Shown here: positions 16,055 to 25,881 of the stretch, in pieces
Position numbering within the stretch: position 1 is the stretch's first letter
Layout: every line of letters starts with the position of its first letter
From: Arcobacteraceae bacterium
GTDB lineage: Bacteria; Campylobacterota; Campylobacteria; Campylobacterales; Arcobacteraceae
Direction of reading: 5' to 3'
DNA length: 38,935 bases
NCBI GenBank assembly: GCA_028375605.1
Contig: JAONGR010000013.1
Span: forward strand, 1 to 38,935
Position numbers and translations under genes: made by a program
The notes under the pieces: model-generated
Databases searched by the model: none
The model's input: the letters and a program-made list of their open reading frames with translations, nothing else
What the model was told of the DNA's origin: nothing

Positions 16055-16427
16055 CTCCAGTCTTAAAACAGATTGAATTAGCGTCTACATGTTTAGATAA
16101 AGTTGATCAGATGTCTCTACAAAATAGCTCAAACTTCCAAGGCTACTTTTAAGATAAGGTTTTAAATGTCTCAATTTGTTCAAACCAGTTCCAAATCGAT
16201 AAGCTATCTAGGGGTGAGTCTCCAATAATCTACAATAGATAGCATCATGTAGTGGAAACCTCCAAAGTCTCTACCCAATTAAGGGGAGTCTTTTATCTAT
16301 GCAGCTTTTGCTACAGCAGGAGAATAATTTGTATTATTTGCGGTTAAAAAATTTTGAATCTTATAAGGGTGATTCAAGCCCACATGCAACTAATCCGCAC
16401 TGCTCCAATCGATACCATGTCGACCCC
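16032..16427 (-). ncRNA. ssrA: Transfer-messenger RNA (tmRNA)
   Basis: About 396 bases on the minus strand. The 5' end GGGGTCG (16421-16427) pairs with CGACTCC before the encoded 3' CCA, forming the tRNA-like acceptor stem with one G-U. The GTTCAAT T-loop is visible. The internal tag reading frame (16297-16341) encodes ANNTNYSPAVAKAA and a TAG stop; its AKAA end is the expected proteolysis signal. tmRNA rescues stalled ribosomes with SmpB and tags the products for degradation by ClpXP-type proteases (clpP is in this window). Its 3' end is the integration site of the elements at lower coordinates. Confidence 0.96.
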
Positions 16428-16446
16428 AAGTGTGAAATAGAAGCGA

Positions 16447-16475
16447 ATTATAGCGAAACTTTTGTATAATATCAA
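16447..16475 (-). promoter_or_regulatory. ssrA promoter
   Basis: TTGATA (16470-16475) and TATAAT (16447-16452) on the minus strand are separated by exactly 17 bases. The -10 lies 19 bases before the mature tmRNA 5' end, leaving a short 5' precursor to be trimmed. The -35 ends at the base before the bioA ATG. Confidence 0.75.
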
Positions 16476-17699
16476 ATGAAAATTTTAGATATAGATAATC
16501 AACACACTTGGCACCCATATAATTCGTTACCATCAAAAAGTGTAATTCTTCCAGTTAAGAGTACAGATAAACAAACTATCACTTTAGAAGATGGTAGAGA
16601 GCTTGTAGATGCAATGAGTTCATGGTGGAGTGCAATTCACGGATACAATCATCCTAGCTTAATAAAAGCACTTGAAACGCAAGCAAATATAATGCCTCAT
16701 GTTATGTTTGGTGGACTTACCCATGAGCCTGCAACAACATTATGCAAAAAGATTGCAGATTTGACAAATCTTCCTAGTGTATTTTTAGCAGATAGTGGAA
16801 GTGTATCTGTAGAAGTTGCTTTAAAAACTGCTATTCTTTACAATAAAGCAAAAGGGAAAAATGTATCAAAATTTATAGCATTAGAAAATGCATACCACGG
16901 GGATACTCTTGGTTGTATGGGAGTATGTGATCCACAAAATAGTATGCATTCTTTATATGGTGACTATTTACCAAAGAATATATTTGCATCTGTTGAAAAT
17001 TTAGGCAATACTATAGAACAATTCAAAGATGAGATAGCAGGTGTTATTGTTGAACCAATTGTCCAAGGTGCAGGAGGAATGAAAATACACTCTCCAGAAT
17101 ACTTAAAAATAGCACGAGAACTTTGCACAAAATATGACATACCTTTTATCGTAGATGAAATAGCTACTGGTTTTGGTCATACTGGACTTATGTGGGGATG
17201 TGATCATGCCAATATCACTCCAGATATCATCTGTATGGGAAAAGGTCTAACGGGAGGTATGATGAGTATGGCAGCCATGGCTACATCAAAAAACATCAGT
17301 GATACTATATCAAATAGTGATATAGGTGTGATTATGCATGGTCCTACTTTTATGGGAAATGCTTTGGCTTGTAGTGTTGCAAATGCAAGTATCGATTTAC
17401 TTCTCAATTCAAAATGGAAAGATAAAGTAAAAAATATAGAATCAATTTTTACAAAAGAGTTAAAGTCTTTAAAAGATTTAGAGATAGTTGCAGATGTTCG
17501 TACTATTGGAGCTATTGGGGTAGTAGAATTAAAAGACAACACAAAAGCTCAAATAGTTCAAGACTTTTGTGTGAAAAATGGTGTGTGGATACGACCATTT
17601 GGAAAACTAGTTTATAGTATCGTATCTTACAACATCACGGATGAGGAACTCTATAAAATTACATCTACAATAAAAAAAGTAATTCAAGATTTAAAATAG
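16476..17699 (+). CDS. bioA: Adenosylmethionine-8-amino-7-oxononanoate aminotransferase
   Basis: The 407-residue cytoplasmic PLP enzyme makes 7,8-diaminopelargonate in biotin synthesis using SAM as amino donor. Visible features: WHPYNSLPS near residue 12, the BioA signature MSSWWSAIHGYNHP (47-60), AYHGDTLG (Tyr140), VDEIATGFG (Asp227 binds the PLP pyridine) and the Schiff-base lysine in GKGLTGG (Lys256). Length is slightly short of E. coli BioA. There is no ribosome site; a TATAAT box (16465-16470) ends five bases before the ATG, so the mRNA may be leaderless. It diverges from ssrA. A BioC-like gene is elsewhere in the window. Confidence 0.93.
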   Translation: MKILDIDNQHTWHPYNSLPSKSVILPVKSTDKQTITLEDGRELVDAMSSWWSAIHGYNHPSLIKALETQANIMPHVMFGGLTHEPATTLCKKIADLTNLPSVFLADSGSVSVEVALKTAILYNKAKGKNVSKFIALENAYHGDTLGCMGVCDPQNSMHSLYGDYLPKNIFASVENLGNTIEQFKDEIAGVIVEPIVQGAGGMKIHSPEYLKIARELCTKYDIPFIVDEIATGFGHTGLMWGCDHANITPDIICMGKGLTGGMMSMAAMATSKNISDTISNSDIGVIMHGPTFMGNALACSVANASIDLLLNSKWKDKVKNIESIFTKELKSLKDLEIVADVRTIGAIGVVELKDNTKAQIVQDFCVKNGVWIRPFGKLVYSIVSYNITDEELYKITSTIKKVIQDLK

Positions 17700-17706
17700 T
17701 TTAAAA

Positions 17707-19071
17707 CTATTTTAATCTAGACATAATTATTTCAGCATCTTTACTGTTAAAATTATTCTTCAATATTTTATTCCAAGTTTTACCCTCAGATTTTTTCACA
17801 AAATTATATTTAAATTGATTTTTATACTTATAAATAGATTTTGCACCTTCTGTATAATCTAAAATAACAGGAGCCTTATTTGCTTTATGAAAATAAGCAA
17901 GTGTTATATTTTTAGAGTTTTTTTCACCATTAAAATTAAATGGAATATCTTTTTGAATTAGCTTTAATTTTTTAGGATTAATACCTATTTTAGTTAAAAA
18001 TAAAGATTTAATCAATGCATATTCTTCTATATCAGCAAGCCCTGTTCCTAAAGATTGTAAAGGCGTTGCCCATTTATTTTTTTTCTTCCATACATTTAAA
18101 TCTGAATCATATTTAAGTCTATTAACAATTTCATTTACCTCTTTTAACTTAACAAGAGTCTTTTCATTTTTTAATCGTGATAAGTGAGCATCTATAAAAT
18201 TCATTCTAACTAAAGCTCTATTTCCATATAAATTTGTATAGTTAGTTAATACATTAATAGGAATTTTAAACACAAGTTTATTAGAGTTTTTAGCATTTGA
18301 TGTATTTTCTGTTGAAGCACTCATATTAAAATATTTTGAGATTTTCTTCATATCTTTAAAACCTTTTTTAACAATAACTAAACTGTCAACAGAATAAGTA
18401 TGTAAATCTTTTTCCAAGAATCTATAATTATTCTTTTTTACAATTGTCCTTTTAATATGTTTATTATTAGTGATTTCTTTATCTACATTTAAAAGTTTTA
18501 TATTGTCATACCTCTTTAGTAAATCAGAAGGACTCTTTGATACATAAAATATCACATCAACTTTTTTTTGTTTTAAAAGTCTTAAACTATTTTCGATAGA
18601 AGCTGAAACTACCCTTGAAAATTGTATATCGAATTCATTTTCAATATACGATGCAGTTACACTACTTCCACTTTTTTGTCCTCCAGCAGACATCACTTTT
18701 CCATTTAAATTTTTAAGATTTTTGATACCACTATTTTTGTCAACAATTATATGTAATGTTTCGGCATAGAGTTTACCAACAATTTCTACTAAATCCGATG
18801 TTTTTTTATTGCTACTTTTATAAAAAATATCGAGCATTTCTAAAGCATCAGCTTGTACAAATGCTACATCCACAATTCCATCTGCAACAAGTAACATATT
18901 ATCTACAGAACCTGTAGTATTTAAAACTTTAGCTTTATTTTTAAAAATATTTTTACTTATCAATTCTCCATACTTATAATATGAACCACTTTTTTCTCCT
19001 GTTGCTATTGTAATATCTTCTGCAAACAAACTACTTACTAACAATGCAATTGATAAAATAATTTTAATCAT
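17707..19071 (-). CDS. TAXI-type periplasmic protein fused to a degenerate LapG-like domain
   Basis: The 454-residue product has a signal peptide (1-17, ending LFA). Residues about 18-250 form a TAXI/NMT1-like solute-binding domain (ITIATGEKSGSYYKYGELI, ADGIVDVAFVQADALEM). Residues about 285-454 resemble a bacterial transglutaminase-like cysteine protease of the LapG/BTLCP type (VNEIVNRLKYDSD...W......WATPLQSLGTGLADIEEYALIKSLFL). The catalytic Cys expected in 'G.DCEDYA' is Ile348, and the expected His segment reads ITLAYF, so this domain is probably inactive; Asp405 (VILDY) remains. It may sense or bind rather than cut. Ribosome site AAGGAG is present. It converges with bioA, with only seven bases between them. 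Confidence 0.75.
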   Translation of the reverse strand: MIKIILSIALLVSSLFAEDITIATGEKSGSYYKYGELISKNIFKNKAKVLNTTGSVDNMLLVADGIVDVAFVQADALEMLDIFYKSSNKKTSDLVEIVGKLYAETLHIIVDKNSGIKNLKNLNGKVMSAGGQKSGSSVTASYIENEFDIQFSRVVSASIENSLRLLKQKKVDVIFYVSKSPSDLLKRYDNIKLLNVDKEITNNKHIKRTIVKKNNYRFLEKDLHTYSVDSLVIVKKGFKDMKKISKYFNMSASTENTSNAKNSNKLVFKIPINVLTNYTNLYGNRALVRMNFIDAHLSRLKNEKTLVKLKEVNEIVNRLKYDSDLNVWKKKNKWATPLQSLGTGLADIEEYALIKSLFLTKIGINPKKLKLIQKDIPFNFNGEKNSKNITLAYFHKANKAPVILDYTEGAKSIYKYKNQFKYNFVKKSEGKTWNKILKNNFNSKDAEIIMSRLK

Positions 19072-19126
19072 TATAATTTCTCCTTATAAATCTTTTATTG
19101 ATAATAACACATTTTTTATTAAACAT
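19064..19126 (-). CDS. Upstream 20-codon leader frame overlapping the TAXI gene start
   Basis: AAGGAG precedes an ATG at 19126; the frame (MFNKKCVIINKRFIRRNYND) ends at 19064-19066, overlapping the first codons of the TAXI gene. The ribosome site and flanking bases (ATAATTTCTCCTTA on +, then ATAACAC or GTAACAC) occur twice about 53 bases apart, so this may simply be a duplicated start region. It could couple or modulate translation. Confidence 0.3.
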   Translation of the reverse strand: MFNKKCVIINKRFIRRNYND

Positions 19127-19159
19127 AATTTCTCCTTAAAAAAGTTAATCAATAGTAAC

Positions 19160-19183
19160 ACGTAAATCTAATCAAATTTACGT
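19160..19183 (-). promoter_or_regulatory. Inverted repeat upstream of the TAXI gene
   Basis: ACGTAAAT (19160-19167) and ATTTACGT (19176-19183) form an 8-bp inverted repeat with an 8-base loop, about 90 bases before the TAXI start. It is a possible operator; the regulator is unknown. Confidence 0.35.
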
Positions 19184-19282
19184 TCAAATCTGTAGAATCT
19201 GTACTTTATTGTTATTTCTTTAGAATTAAGGAGAATTATTGTGTTATATTAATGAGATTAAAAGAGAATAGAGTTTGATAAA

Positions 19283-19312
19283 TTAAAACTAGAACTTAGT
19301 CTAGTTTTAATA
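19283..19312 (-). terminator. Terminator-like hairpin overlapping the lepA stop codon
   Basis: ATTAAAACTAGA and TCTAGTTTTAAT form a 12-bp perfect stem with a 6-base loop. The lepA stop codon (19296-19298) lies within the loop, and an AT-rich tail follows. This probably ends lepA transcription. Confidence 0.6.
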
Positions 19313-21086
19313 CTGCCATAAAAGCTTCTTGAGGTACATTTACTTTACCAATAGACTTCATTCTTTTTTTACCGGCCTTTTGTTTTTCTAGTAGTTTTCT
19401 TTTTCTTGTAATATCTCCACCATAACATTTTGCAGTTACATTTTTACCAGTGGATTTTACAGTTTCTCTTGCAATAATATCTTTTCCAATACTCGCTTGA
19501 ATAGCTACTTCAAAAAGTTGTCTAGGAATAAGTTCTTTGAGTTGTTTAACAAAAACTCTTCCTCTTGATTGTGCTTTTTCTTCTGGTACAATAATACTTA
19601 ATGCATCTACAGCTTCGCCAGCTACTAAAACATCAAGTTTTTTAAGATTTCCAGGTCTAAAACCTGTCACTTCATAATCAAATGATGCATATCCTTTTGT
19701 TGTGGATTTTAGCTTATCATAAAAATCCATAACTATTTCATTCATAGGGATGTCATATTCCAATAAAACTCTTTTATTAATATAATCCATCTTTTTTTGA
19801 ATACCACGTCTATTATTAAGAAGAGTAATAACATTTCCCAAAAATTCATCAGGTACAAGAACTGTAGCTTTTACATATGGTTCATAAATAGTCTCTATAT
19901 GATTTACAGGAGGTAATTCATATGGATTTTGTATCATAAGTTCTTCACCAGATGTTGTCAGTACCTTATATACAACAGTAGGGGCAGTCGCAATTAAATC
20001 AAGATTAAATTCACGTTCAAGTCTCTCTTTAATAACTTCCATATGAAGCATTCCAAGAAAACCTGTTCTAAAACCACTTCCTAGTGCAGCAGAAGATTCT
20101 GGCTCAAAACTAATAGAACTATCATTTAATTGAAGTCGTTCCAAAGCATCTCGCAAGTCTTCAAACTTATCAGTATCAATAGGATAAAGCCCTGCAAATA
20201 CAAATGGTTTAGCTGGTTCAAATCCATCAATGATTTCAGGTGTAGGATTTTTAGCATCTGTCATTGTATCACCAACAACAATACTTTCAGTTGTTTTAAG
20301 ACCTAAAATAACAATACCTATTTCACCAGTTTCTAGCTCTTCTGTTTTTTGTTTTTTCAAAGGGTGTGGATACATAAGATCAAGTACTTTATGCTCAACT
20401 TTTGTATTCATCATTTTAAGTAATTGCCCTTTTTTAATACTACCATCATAAACTCGCACTAGTGCTAGTGCACCCAAATAGTTATCAAACCAAGAATCAT
20501 AAATAAGTGCTTTTGTAGGTGCTTTTTCATCACCAGACGGCGCAGGAATGGTATCAACAATGCTGTCAATAAGATCTTTAACCCCTACACCTGTTTTAGC
20601 TGAAATAAGATTATGTTCTGTACAGTCAAGTCCTATTGCTTCTTCTGTTTCCTCTAAAACTCTTAAAGGATCTGCTGAAGGTAAATCTATTTTATTTACT
20701 ACAGGCATTAAAGTTAAGTCGTTTTCCATAGCAATATAAACATTTGCAATAGTTTGAGCTTCCACACCTTGAGTAGAATCAACAATAAGTAAAGCACCCT
20801 CAGATGAAGCTAAAGATCTACTTACCTCATAAGAGAAGTCCACATGCCCCGGAGTATCAATAAGATTCAATATATAATGTTCACCATCTTTTACATAGTC
20901 AAGTCTTACTGACTGTGCTTTAATAGTGATACCTCTTTCTTGTTCTATATCCATAGTATCCATAACTTGTGCTGACATATCTCTATCGGCTACAGAACCA
21001 CATTCTTGTATAATTCTATCTGCTAGTGTACTTTTCCCATGGTCAATATGGGCTATGATACTAAAATTTCTTATTTTACTTTGCAA
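19296..21086 (-). CDS. lepA: Elongation factor 4 (LepA)
   Basis: The 596-residue ribosome-associated GTPase matches the family's usual length of ~600. G1 is AHIDHGKST (12-20), G3 is DTPGHVDF and G4 is NKID. Domains follow the EF-G order without domain IV and end in the LepA-specific C-terminal region ([21 protein letters not shown]). It acts on stalled or mis-translocated ribosomes and in ribosome biogenesis. Transcribed alone on the minus strand, divergent from the chemoreceptor gene. Confidence 0.97.
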   Translation of the reverse strand: MQSKIRNFSIIAHIDHGKSTLADRIIQECGSVADRDMSAQVMDTMDIEQERGITIKAQSVRLDYVKDGEHYILNLIDTPGHVDFSYEVSRSLASSEGALLIVDSTQGVEAQTIANVYIAMENDLTLMPVVNKIDLPSADPLRVLEETEEAIGLDCTEHNLISAKTGVGVKDLIDSIVDTIPAPSGDEKAPTKALIYDSWFDNYLGALALVRVYDGSIKKGQLLKMMNTKVEHKVLDLMYPHPLKKQKTEELETGEIGIVILGLKTTESIVVGDTMTDAKNPTPEIIDGFEPAKPFVFAGLYPIDTDKFEDLRDALERLQLNDSSISFEPESSAALGSGFRTGFLGMLHMEVIKERLEREFNLDLIATAPTVVYKVLTTSGEELMIQNPYELPPVNHIETIYEPYVKATVLVPDEFLGNVITLLNNRRGIQKKMDYINKRVLLEYDIPMNEIVMDFYDKLKSTTKGYASFDYEVTGFRPGNLKKLDVLVAGEAVDALSIIVPEEKAQSRGRVFVKQLKELIPRQLFEVAIQASIGKDIIARETVKSTGKNVTAKCYGGDITRKRKLLEKQKAGKKRMKSIGKVNVPQEAFMAVLKLD

Positions 21087-21303
21087 TTTTATTTATCCTA
21101 CTTTTTAAAAAGTTTTTCTATTTATATGCGATTATATCCATTTTTTGTTTAATAGATACGTTGATGCGCAAAATCCATAGTTGTTATTCCTTTAGTTGTA
21201 TAAATTTTGGACACCATAATGTTACTTTATTATGATAAAATTTTATTAAATAAATTATAAAAAGATAATAAATTATTATATTATTATAACACAAAGGATT
21301 AAA

Positions 21304-23424
21304 ATGAAAGAAATAAACATTAAAAATAAAGTTTTACTTATTGTAATAATTGGATTTATTTTTTCTTTTTCAATATTAGGATTTTTAAATAGTTCAAATG
21401 AATTTACAGCAGAAAATAATCTAATAAAAGAGAAGAACTTAGACCTTACAACACAAACATCAAAGTTAATTGATGATTATTTAGCATCAAAAATCACAAT
21501 TGTCGAAGCTGCTACAGCCCAGCTTGCTAAAATTGATATTTATAATCCAACTAAGGAATTAATATCAAAACTACAGTTAGGTAGGGATGCAGGTAACTTT
21601 TCTGATTTATATATTGGATATAAAAAAGATGGTAGTCTTTTAATTGCTTCAGGTGCAATTTATACTATAGAAAAGAACCAATACGATGCAAGGACTAGAC
21701 CTTGGTATATAAAAGCTATAAAAGAGATGAAGTCTATAATATCTAAGCCATATATCGATGCAACAACAAAAAAACTTATTATATCTATTGCTACTCCTTT
21801 AATCATTAATGACAAAGTCGTTGGTGTAATTGGTTCTGATATTTTTCTAGATACTGTTGTAGAAACAATTTTAAATATTAAATTACCTGAATCTGGATTT
21901 GCATATTTAGTAGATGAAAAAGGTAAAATACTCATTCATAAAGATGGATCATTACTAAATAAAGATAGTTTGTTATTTAAAGCAATGAAAAGTAACAAAA
22001 GTATTGACTTTAAAATAATAGAAGAAAATGATAGTAAGAAAATTATGTCGTATGGTAAAGTATCATTATCAGGTTGGTTTTTTGTTGTTGAACTAGATTA
22101 TGATAATGTTTTTGAAAATTTATACGAAAATATTTATAAACATACAGCTTTATATCTTTTTTTATTAATTCTTTTTACTTCTATTCTATATATCCTTTTA
22201 ACTAAAATGTTCAAACCCTTAAATATACTAGAAGATGGATTTAATGAATTCTTTAAATATTTAAAAGGTGACACAACAAATGTTAAAAACTTAGATATTA
22301 ATACTAATGATGAATTTGGAAAAATGGCTCGCATTATCAATAAAGAAATCGAAATTGTTGAAAGTAACTTAAATAGTGACAAAAAAATGATTGATAATGT
22401 AAAAGAGATAGTAAGCAGAATTAAGACAGGTCATTTAGATAAGTTTGTAACAGTTGAAACAAATAATCAATCATTAAATGAATTAAAAGATATCTTAAAT
22501 GAAATGATACAGGAAATTAGTAATAATGTGCATCCAAATATTAATGAAATAATAGAACTTTTAGAACAATACGCACAATCAGACTTTACACAATCTATTC
22601 AAAATCCATCGGGTAATATAGCAAAAGGACTAAATAATCTATCTTCAACTATCAATTGTATGTTACAAGAAAGTAAATCCACTGGTTTAACGTTAGAAAA
22701 TAATTCTGAAAAACTATCATCAAATGTGGATATTTTAAATAATTCCTCTGTTTTAACTGCCTCTTCACTTGAAGAAACAGCTGCCGCACTTGAAGAAATA
22801 ACCTCAAGTGTAATAAATAATACAGAAAAAGTTGCAATTATGTCGCAACACTCAACTCAATTATCTGCTTCGATTACCAAAGGTGAGGAGTTAGCTAACT
22901 CAACAGTTCTATCAATGAATGAAATAAATGAACAAACAAATGCAATTGCAGAAGCAATAACTATTATCGACCAAATCTCATTTCAAACAAATATTTTAAG
23001 TTTAAATGCTGCTGTTGAAGCTGCAACTGCAGGCGAAGCAGGAAAAGGTTTTGCAGTGGTTGCACAAGAGGTACGTAACCTTGCATCAAGATCAGCTGAA
23101 GCTGCAAATGAAATAAAAAACCTTGTTGAAAATGCAGCAACCAAAGCGGATGATGGTAAAAAAATTGCAGATGAGATGATTGATGGATATAAACAATTAA
23201 ATGATAATATCACTCAAACAATGGATGTAATTAAAGATATTACAGAAACTTCAAAAGAGCAAAGAACAAGTATAGAACAAATCAACGATGTTGTTAATGA
23301 TTTAGATAAACAAACACAACAAAATGCATCTGTAGCAAGCCAAACACAAACTATTGCAGTTGAAACATCTTCAATTGCAAGAAAAATATTAGAAGATGTA
23401 AATTGTAAAAGATTTGTAGATTAA
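21304..23424 (+). CDS. Methyl-accepting chemotaxis protein with dCache amino-acid sensor
   Basis: A 706-residue chemoreceptor. TM1 is at about 9-28, the periplasmic dCache_1 domain at about 35-275, TM2 at about 282-303, then a HAMP-like linker and the signalling hairpin with its tip at [35 protein letters not shown]. The sensor carries what looks like the complete dCache_1 amino-acid motif with family spacing: Tyr127, Arg132, Trp134, Tyr135, Tyr150, Asp152 and Asp179. This predicts binding of an amino acid through its amino and carboxyl groups. No C-terminal CheR-tethering pentapeptide is seen. AAAGGA precedes the ATG. Single gene, divergent from lepA. Confidence 0.93.
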   Translation: MKEINIKNKVLLIVIIGFIFSFSILGFLNSSNEFTAENNLIKEKNLDLTTQTSKLIDDYLASKITIVEAATAQLAKIDIYNPTKELISKLQLGRDAGNFSDLYIGYKKDGSLLIASGAIYTIEKNQYDARTRPWYIKAIKEMKSIISKPYIDATTKKLIISIATPLIINDKVVGVIGSDIFLDTVVETILNIKLPESGFAYLVDEKGKILIHKDGSLLNKDSLLFKAMKSNKSIDFKIIEENDSKKIMSYGKVSLSGWFFVVELDYDNVFENLYENIYKHTALYLFLLILFTSILYILLTKMFKPLNILEDGFNEFFKYLKGDTTNVKNLDINTNDEFGKMARIINKEIEIVESNLNSDKKMIDNVKEIVSRIKTGHLDKFVTVETNNQSLNELKDILNEMIQEISNNVHPNINEIIELLEQYAQSDFTQSIQNPSGNIAKGLNNLSSTINCMLQESKSTGLTLENNSEKLSSNVDILNNSSVLTASSLEETAAALEEITSSVINNTEKVAIMSQHSTQLSASITKGEELANSTVLSMNEINEQTNAIAEAITIIDQISFQTNILSLNAAVEAATAGEAGKGFAVVAQEVRNLASRSAEAANEIKNLVENAATKADDGKKIADEMIDGYKQLNDNITQTMDVIKDITETSKEQRTSIEQINDVVNDLDKQTQQNASVASQTQTIAVETSSIARKILEDVNCKRFVD

Positions 23425-23441
23425 AGGAGTTTTAATCTACA
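23415..23441 (+). other. Strong hairpin overlapping the chemoreceptor stop codon
   Basis: TGTAGATTAAA (23415-23425) pairs over 11 bp with TTTAATCTACA (23431-23441), five-base loop, with the stop codon inside the stem. It is followed by an A-run rather than T, so it may stabilise the 3' end or act on minus-strand transcripts coming from ompA. Confidence 0.45.
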
Positions 23442-23534
23442 TTAAAAAAAGAGAGAAGATAGATTTTATTGAAATATATCAAATGATTGAGCAATAACTC
23501 GCCTATTCATTTGTCTATTTTTTCTTTTTGAGTA

Positions 23535-23633
23535 TTATTGATTTGGGTAACTATTTGAATCAACTGTCACAAGAAGTTCATTTGAAAATAAACTACTTGT
23601 GAATAATAATGTTGTTAAAATTATTTCTTGAAT
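23535..23633 (-). pseudogene. Small remnant with signal peptide
   Basis: Downstream of the OmpA-family gene, a 32-codon minus-strand frame reads QEIILTTLLFTSSLFSNELLVTVDSNSYPNQ. It is a typical signal peptide with cleavage near LFS/NE followed by only about 15 residues. The position expected for Met is ATT, and an in-frame stop lies two codons earlier. It looks like the surviving start of a lost periplasmic protein gene, or a tiny gene with an AUU start. Confidence 0.35.
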
Positions 23634-23648
23634 CTGTTACTTCTCTAT

Positions 23649-24794
23649 TTATTTTGCTATTTTAGCTGTAACTCTTCTATTTTTACTCATATTTTCAGCT
23701 GTATCATTTGCAACTAAAGGTTTAGTTTCACCATAACCGATTGTAGTAATTCTATCTGCTGATATTCCCATTGATACTAATTGTTTTTTTGTACTTGATG
23801 CTCTTTTTTTAGATAAAGCTAAGTTATATTTTGCACTTCCCGCAGAATCAGTATGTGCTTCTAATACCACTTTTGCAGATGGCACTTTTGATAAATATGT
23901 AACATATTTTTCAAATTTTGCTAAATCTGCACTTTTAATTTTAGCACTATTTGTTTCAAAAACAATTCCTAAATCAGCAGGTACTGATAAAATTTCACAT
24001 CCTTTTGCATCTACTTTTGCTCCAGCAACTGATGTTGGACATTTATCCATTGAATCTACAACACCATCATTATCACTATCAAGTTCACATCCTGTAGAAT
24101 CAACAGTTACACCCAATTTAGTTGTTGGACATTTGTCATTTTTATTTAAAATACTATCATGGTCATCATCTTGTTCAATTTCACAACCAACCATATTAAC
24201 TTTTGCATTAGCAGCAGATGTTGGACATGAATCAGCAGAGTTTTTTACACCATCATTATCATCATCTAAATCATCAACTTTTTGAGTAGAACTACCAAGT
24301 GGTATAGAGAAACCTAATAGTGTTACAATATTTTTGTCACCATCAAATTTTAACTGATGTCTTACATCTAATTTTAAAGCCATATCATTAGCAAAAGTTA
24401 CAGCTGTACCTAAACCATAATTAAAAAATGGATCCGATTCATTTCCCATCTCTTCATCAGAAAGTCTTTCGTAACCTAAACCTGCTAAAGCATATAATTT
24501 AAATGTATCATTTAATTTGTAATCTTTTACACCATTAAAAAATAGTTGAGTAATTTTAGTATCTTCTGAATTTTTTTCATAATCAGCACTTCCTGATTGT
24601 AATAATCCTAATTCTAAAGAATCAAATGCTGAATCTTCACTTAAATTTCTAGCTGCTGCAATACCTGCAACCGCATGATTTTCAATATCTACATGATCTT
24701 TTGTATTAACATAACCTATCATTGGTGTTATGTTGTATGTGCTACTTCCAAATAAAGCTGATGCCACTACTGATGCTAATATAATTTTTTTCAT
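23649..24794 (-). CDS. OmpA-family outer membrane protein with TSP3 repeats
   Basis: The 381-residue protein has a signal peptide (1-16), a beta-barrel-like region (about 20-172), three calcium-binding thrombospondin type 3 repeats (DDDNDGVKNSADSCP, DDDHDSILNKNDKCP, DSDNDGVVDSMDKCP), and a C-terminal OmpA peptidoglycan-binding domain (about 275-381; LEAHTDSAGSAKYNLALSKKRA, ENMSKNRRVTAKI). It tethers the outer membrane to the cell wall and may act as a porin or adhesin. AAAGGA lies upstream of the ATG. The same layout is common in Arcobacter and in the Pseudomonas OprF type. Downstream of prs by only 23 bases, possibly co-transcribed. Confidence 0.9.
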   Translation of the reverse strand: MKKIILASVVASALFGSSTYNITPMIGYVNTKDHVDIENHAVAGIAAARNLSEDSAFDSLELGLLQSGSADYEKNSEDTKITQLFFNGVKDYKLNDTFKLYALAGLGYERLSDEEMGNESDPFFNYGLGTAVTFANDMALKLDVRHQLKFDGDKNIVTLLGFSIPLGSSTQKVDDLDDDNDGVKNSADSCPTSAANAKVNMVGCEIEQDDDHDSILNKNDKCPTTKLGVTVDSTGCELDSDNDGVVDSMDKCPTSVAGAKVDAKGCEILSVPADLGIVFETNSAKIKSADLAKFEKYVTYLSKVPSAKVVLEAHTDSAGSAKYNLALSKKRASSTKKQLVSMGISADRITTIGYGETKPLVANDTAENMSKNRRVTAKIAK

Positions 24795-24817
24795 TTTTTG
24801 TCCTTTTTTTGTTTAAA

Positions 24818-25750
24818 TTAAATAAATATACTTTGAATAGATGCGTTAGTATAAATTCTTTTTATTGTTCTAGCAGTTATCTCTGAGGCTGTTAAAACTG
24901 AAATTTTATCATGCGGTTTAGATAAAGGAATTGTATCTGTAATTACTAGTTCATCTAAAGCACTTTTGTCAATTCTATCAAATGCAGGTCCACTTAAAAC
25001 ACCATGAGTACAACATGCCATTACACTTGTTGCACCTTTCTCTTTTAATACATCAGCGGCTTTTGTTAAAGTCCCTGCTGTATCAACCATATCGTCTAAA
25101 ATAATAACATCTCGACCTTCTACGTCTCCAATGATGTTCATCACTTCGCTAACATTTGCTTTTTCTCTTTTTTTATCAACGATTACTAAATCGTACCCTA
25201 GAGATTCTGCATATGTTCTAGCTCGGGCCACTCCACCTACATCGGGAGATGCAATGATTGGATTTTTAAGATTTTTTGATTTTATATATTCAACAAATAA
25301 AGTTGAACCAGTAAGATGATCAACAGGAATATTAAAAAATCCTTGAATTTGAGCTGCATGTAAATCTAAAGTGATAACTCTTTGAACACCCGCAACTTGA
25401 ATCATATCTGCAACAAGTTTTGCTGTAATAGGAACTCTTGGAGCTGCTTTTTTATCTTGTCTTGCATATCCAAAATATGGGATCACTGCATTTATACTAC
25501 CAGCACTACTTCTTTTTAAAGCATCTACAATAATCAATAATTCCATTAAATTATCATTTGCAGGAGCACAAGTAGGTTGGATAATAAATACATCTTTACC
25601 ACGCACAGATTCTGTAATATTAACGTTTATTTCACCATCACTAAATCTTTTTACATCAACATCAGCCAATTCTTTTCCTAAAGAATCTGCAATTTTTTGA
25701 GCAAATTCAGGGTTTGCTGTCCCCGCTACAAGTATATAATCATTCATCAC
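24818..25750 (-). CDS. prs: Ribose-phosphate pyrophosphokinase (PRPP synthetase)
   Basis: The 310-residue enzyme makes PRPP from ribose-5-phosphate and ATP for nucleotide, histidine, tryptophan and NAD synthesis. It is of class I length. Motifs: SDGEINVNITESVRGKDVFIIQPT, YFGYARQDKKAAPR (ATP loop), LDLHAAQIQGFF, and the PRPP loop VIILDDMVDTAGTL. Start ATG ATG; either Met may be used. Transcribed away from tig, sharing the 131-base intergenic region 25751-25881. Confidence 0.97.
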   Translation of the reverse strand: MMNDYILVAGTANPEFAQKIADSLGKELADVDVKRFSDGEINVNITESVRGKDVFIIQPTCAPANDNLMELLIIVDALKRSSAGSINAVIPYFGYARQDKKAAPRVPITAKLVADMIQVAGVQRVITLDLHAAQIQGFFNIPVDHLTGSTLFVEYIKSKNLKNPIIASPDVGGVARARTYAESLGYDLVIVDKKREKANVSEVMNIIGDVEGRDVIILDDMVDTAGTLTKAADVLKEKGATSVMACCTHGVLSGPAFDRIDKSALDELVITDTIPLSKPHDKISVLTASEITARTIKRIYTNASIQSIFI

Positions 25751-25881
25751 TTTACCTTTATTTTATATAGTTATGTGATTATAACAAAAAGTCACTTTAT
25801 TCCCAAATTAATTAAACTATAATTTTATAAGCTATTTTTAGCTAAAATTAACGAAAATTATTAAACACGGAGTTCATTTAT

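Noticed and set aside
16297-16341. Short frame encoding ANNTNYSPAVAKAA as an independent peptide gene
   Set aside because: It is the tag-coding part of tmRNA, not a separate gene.
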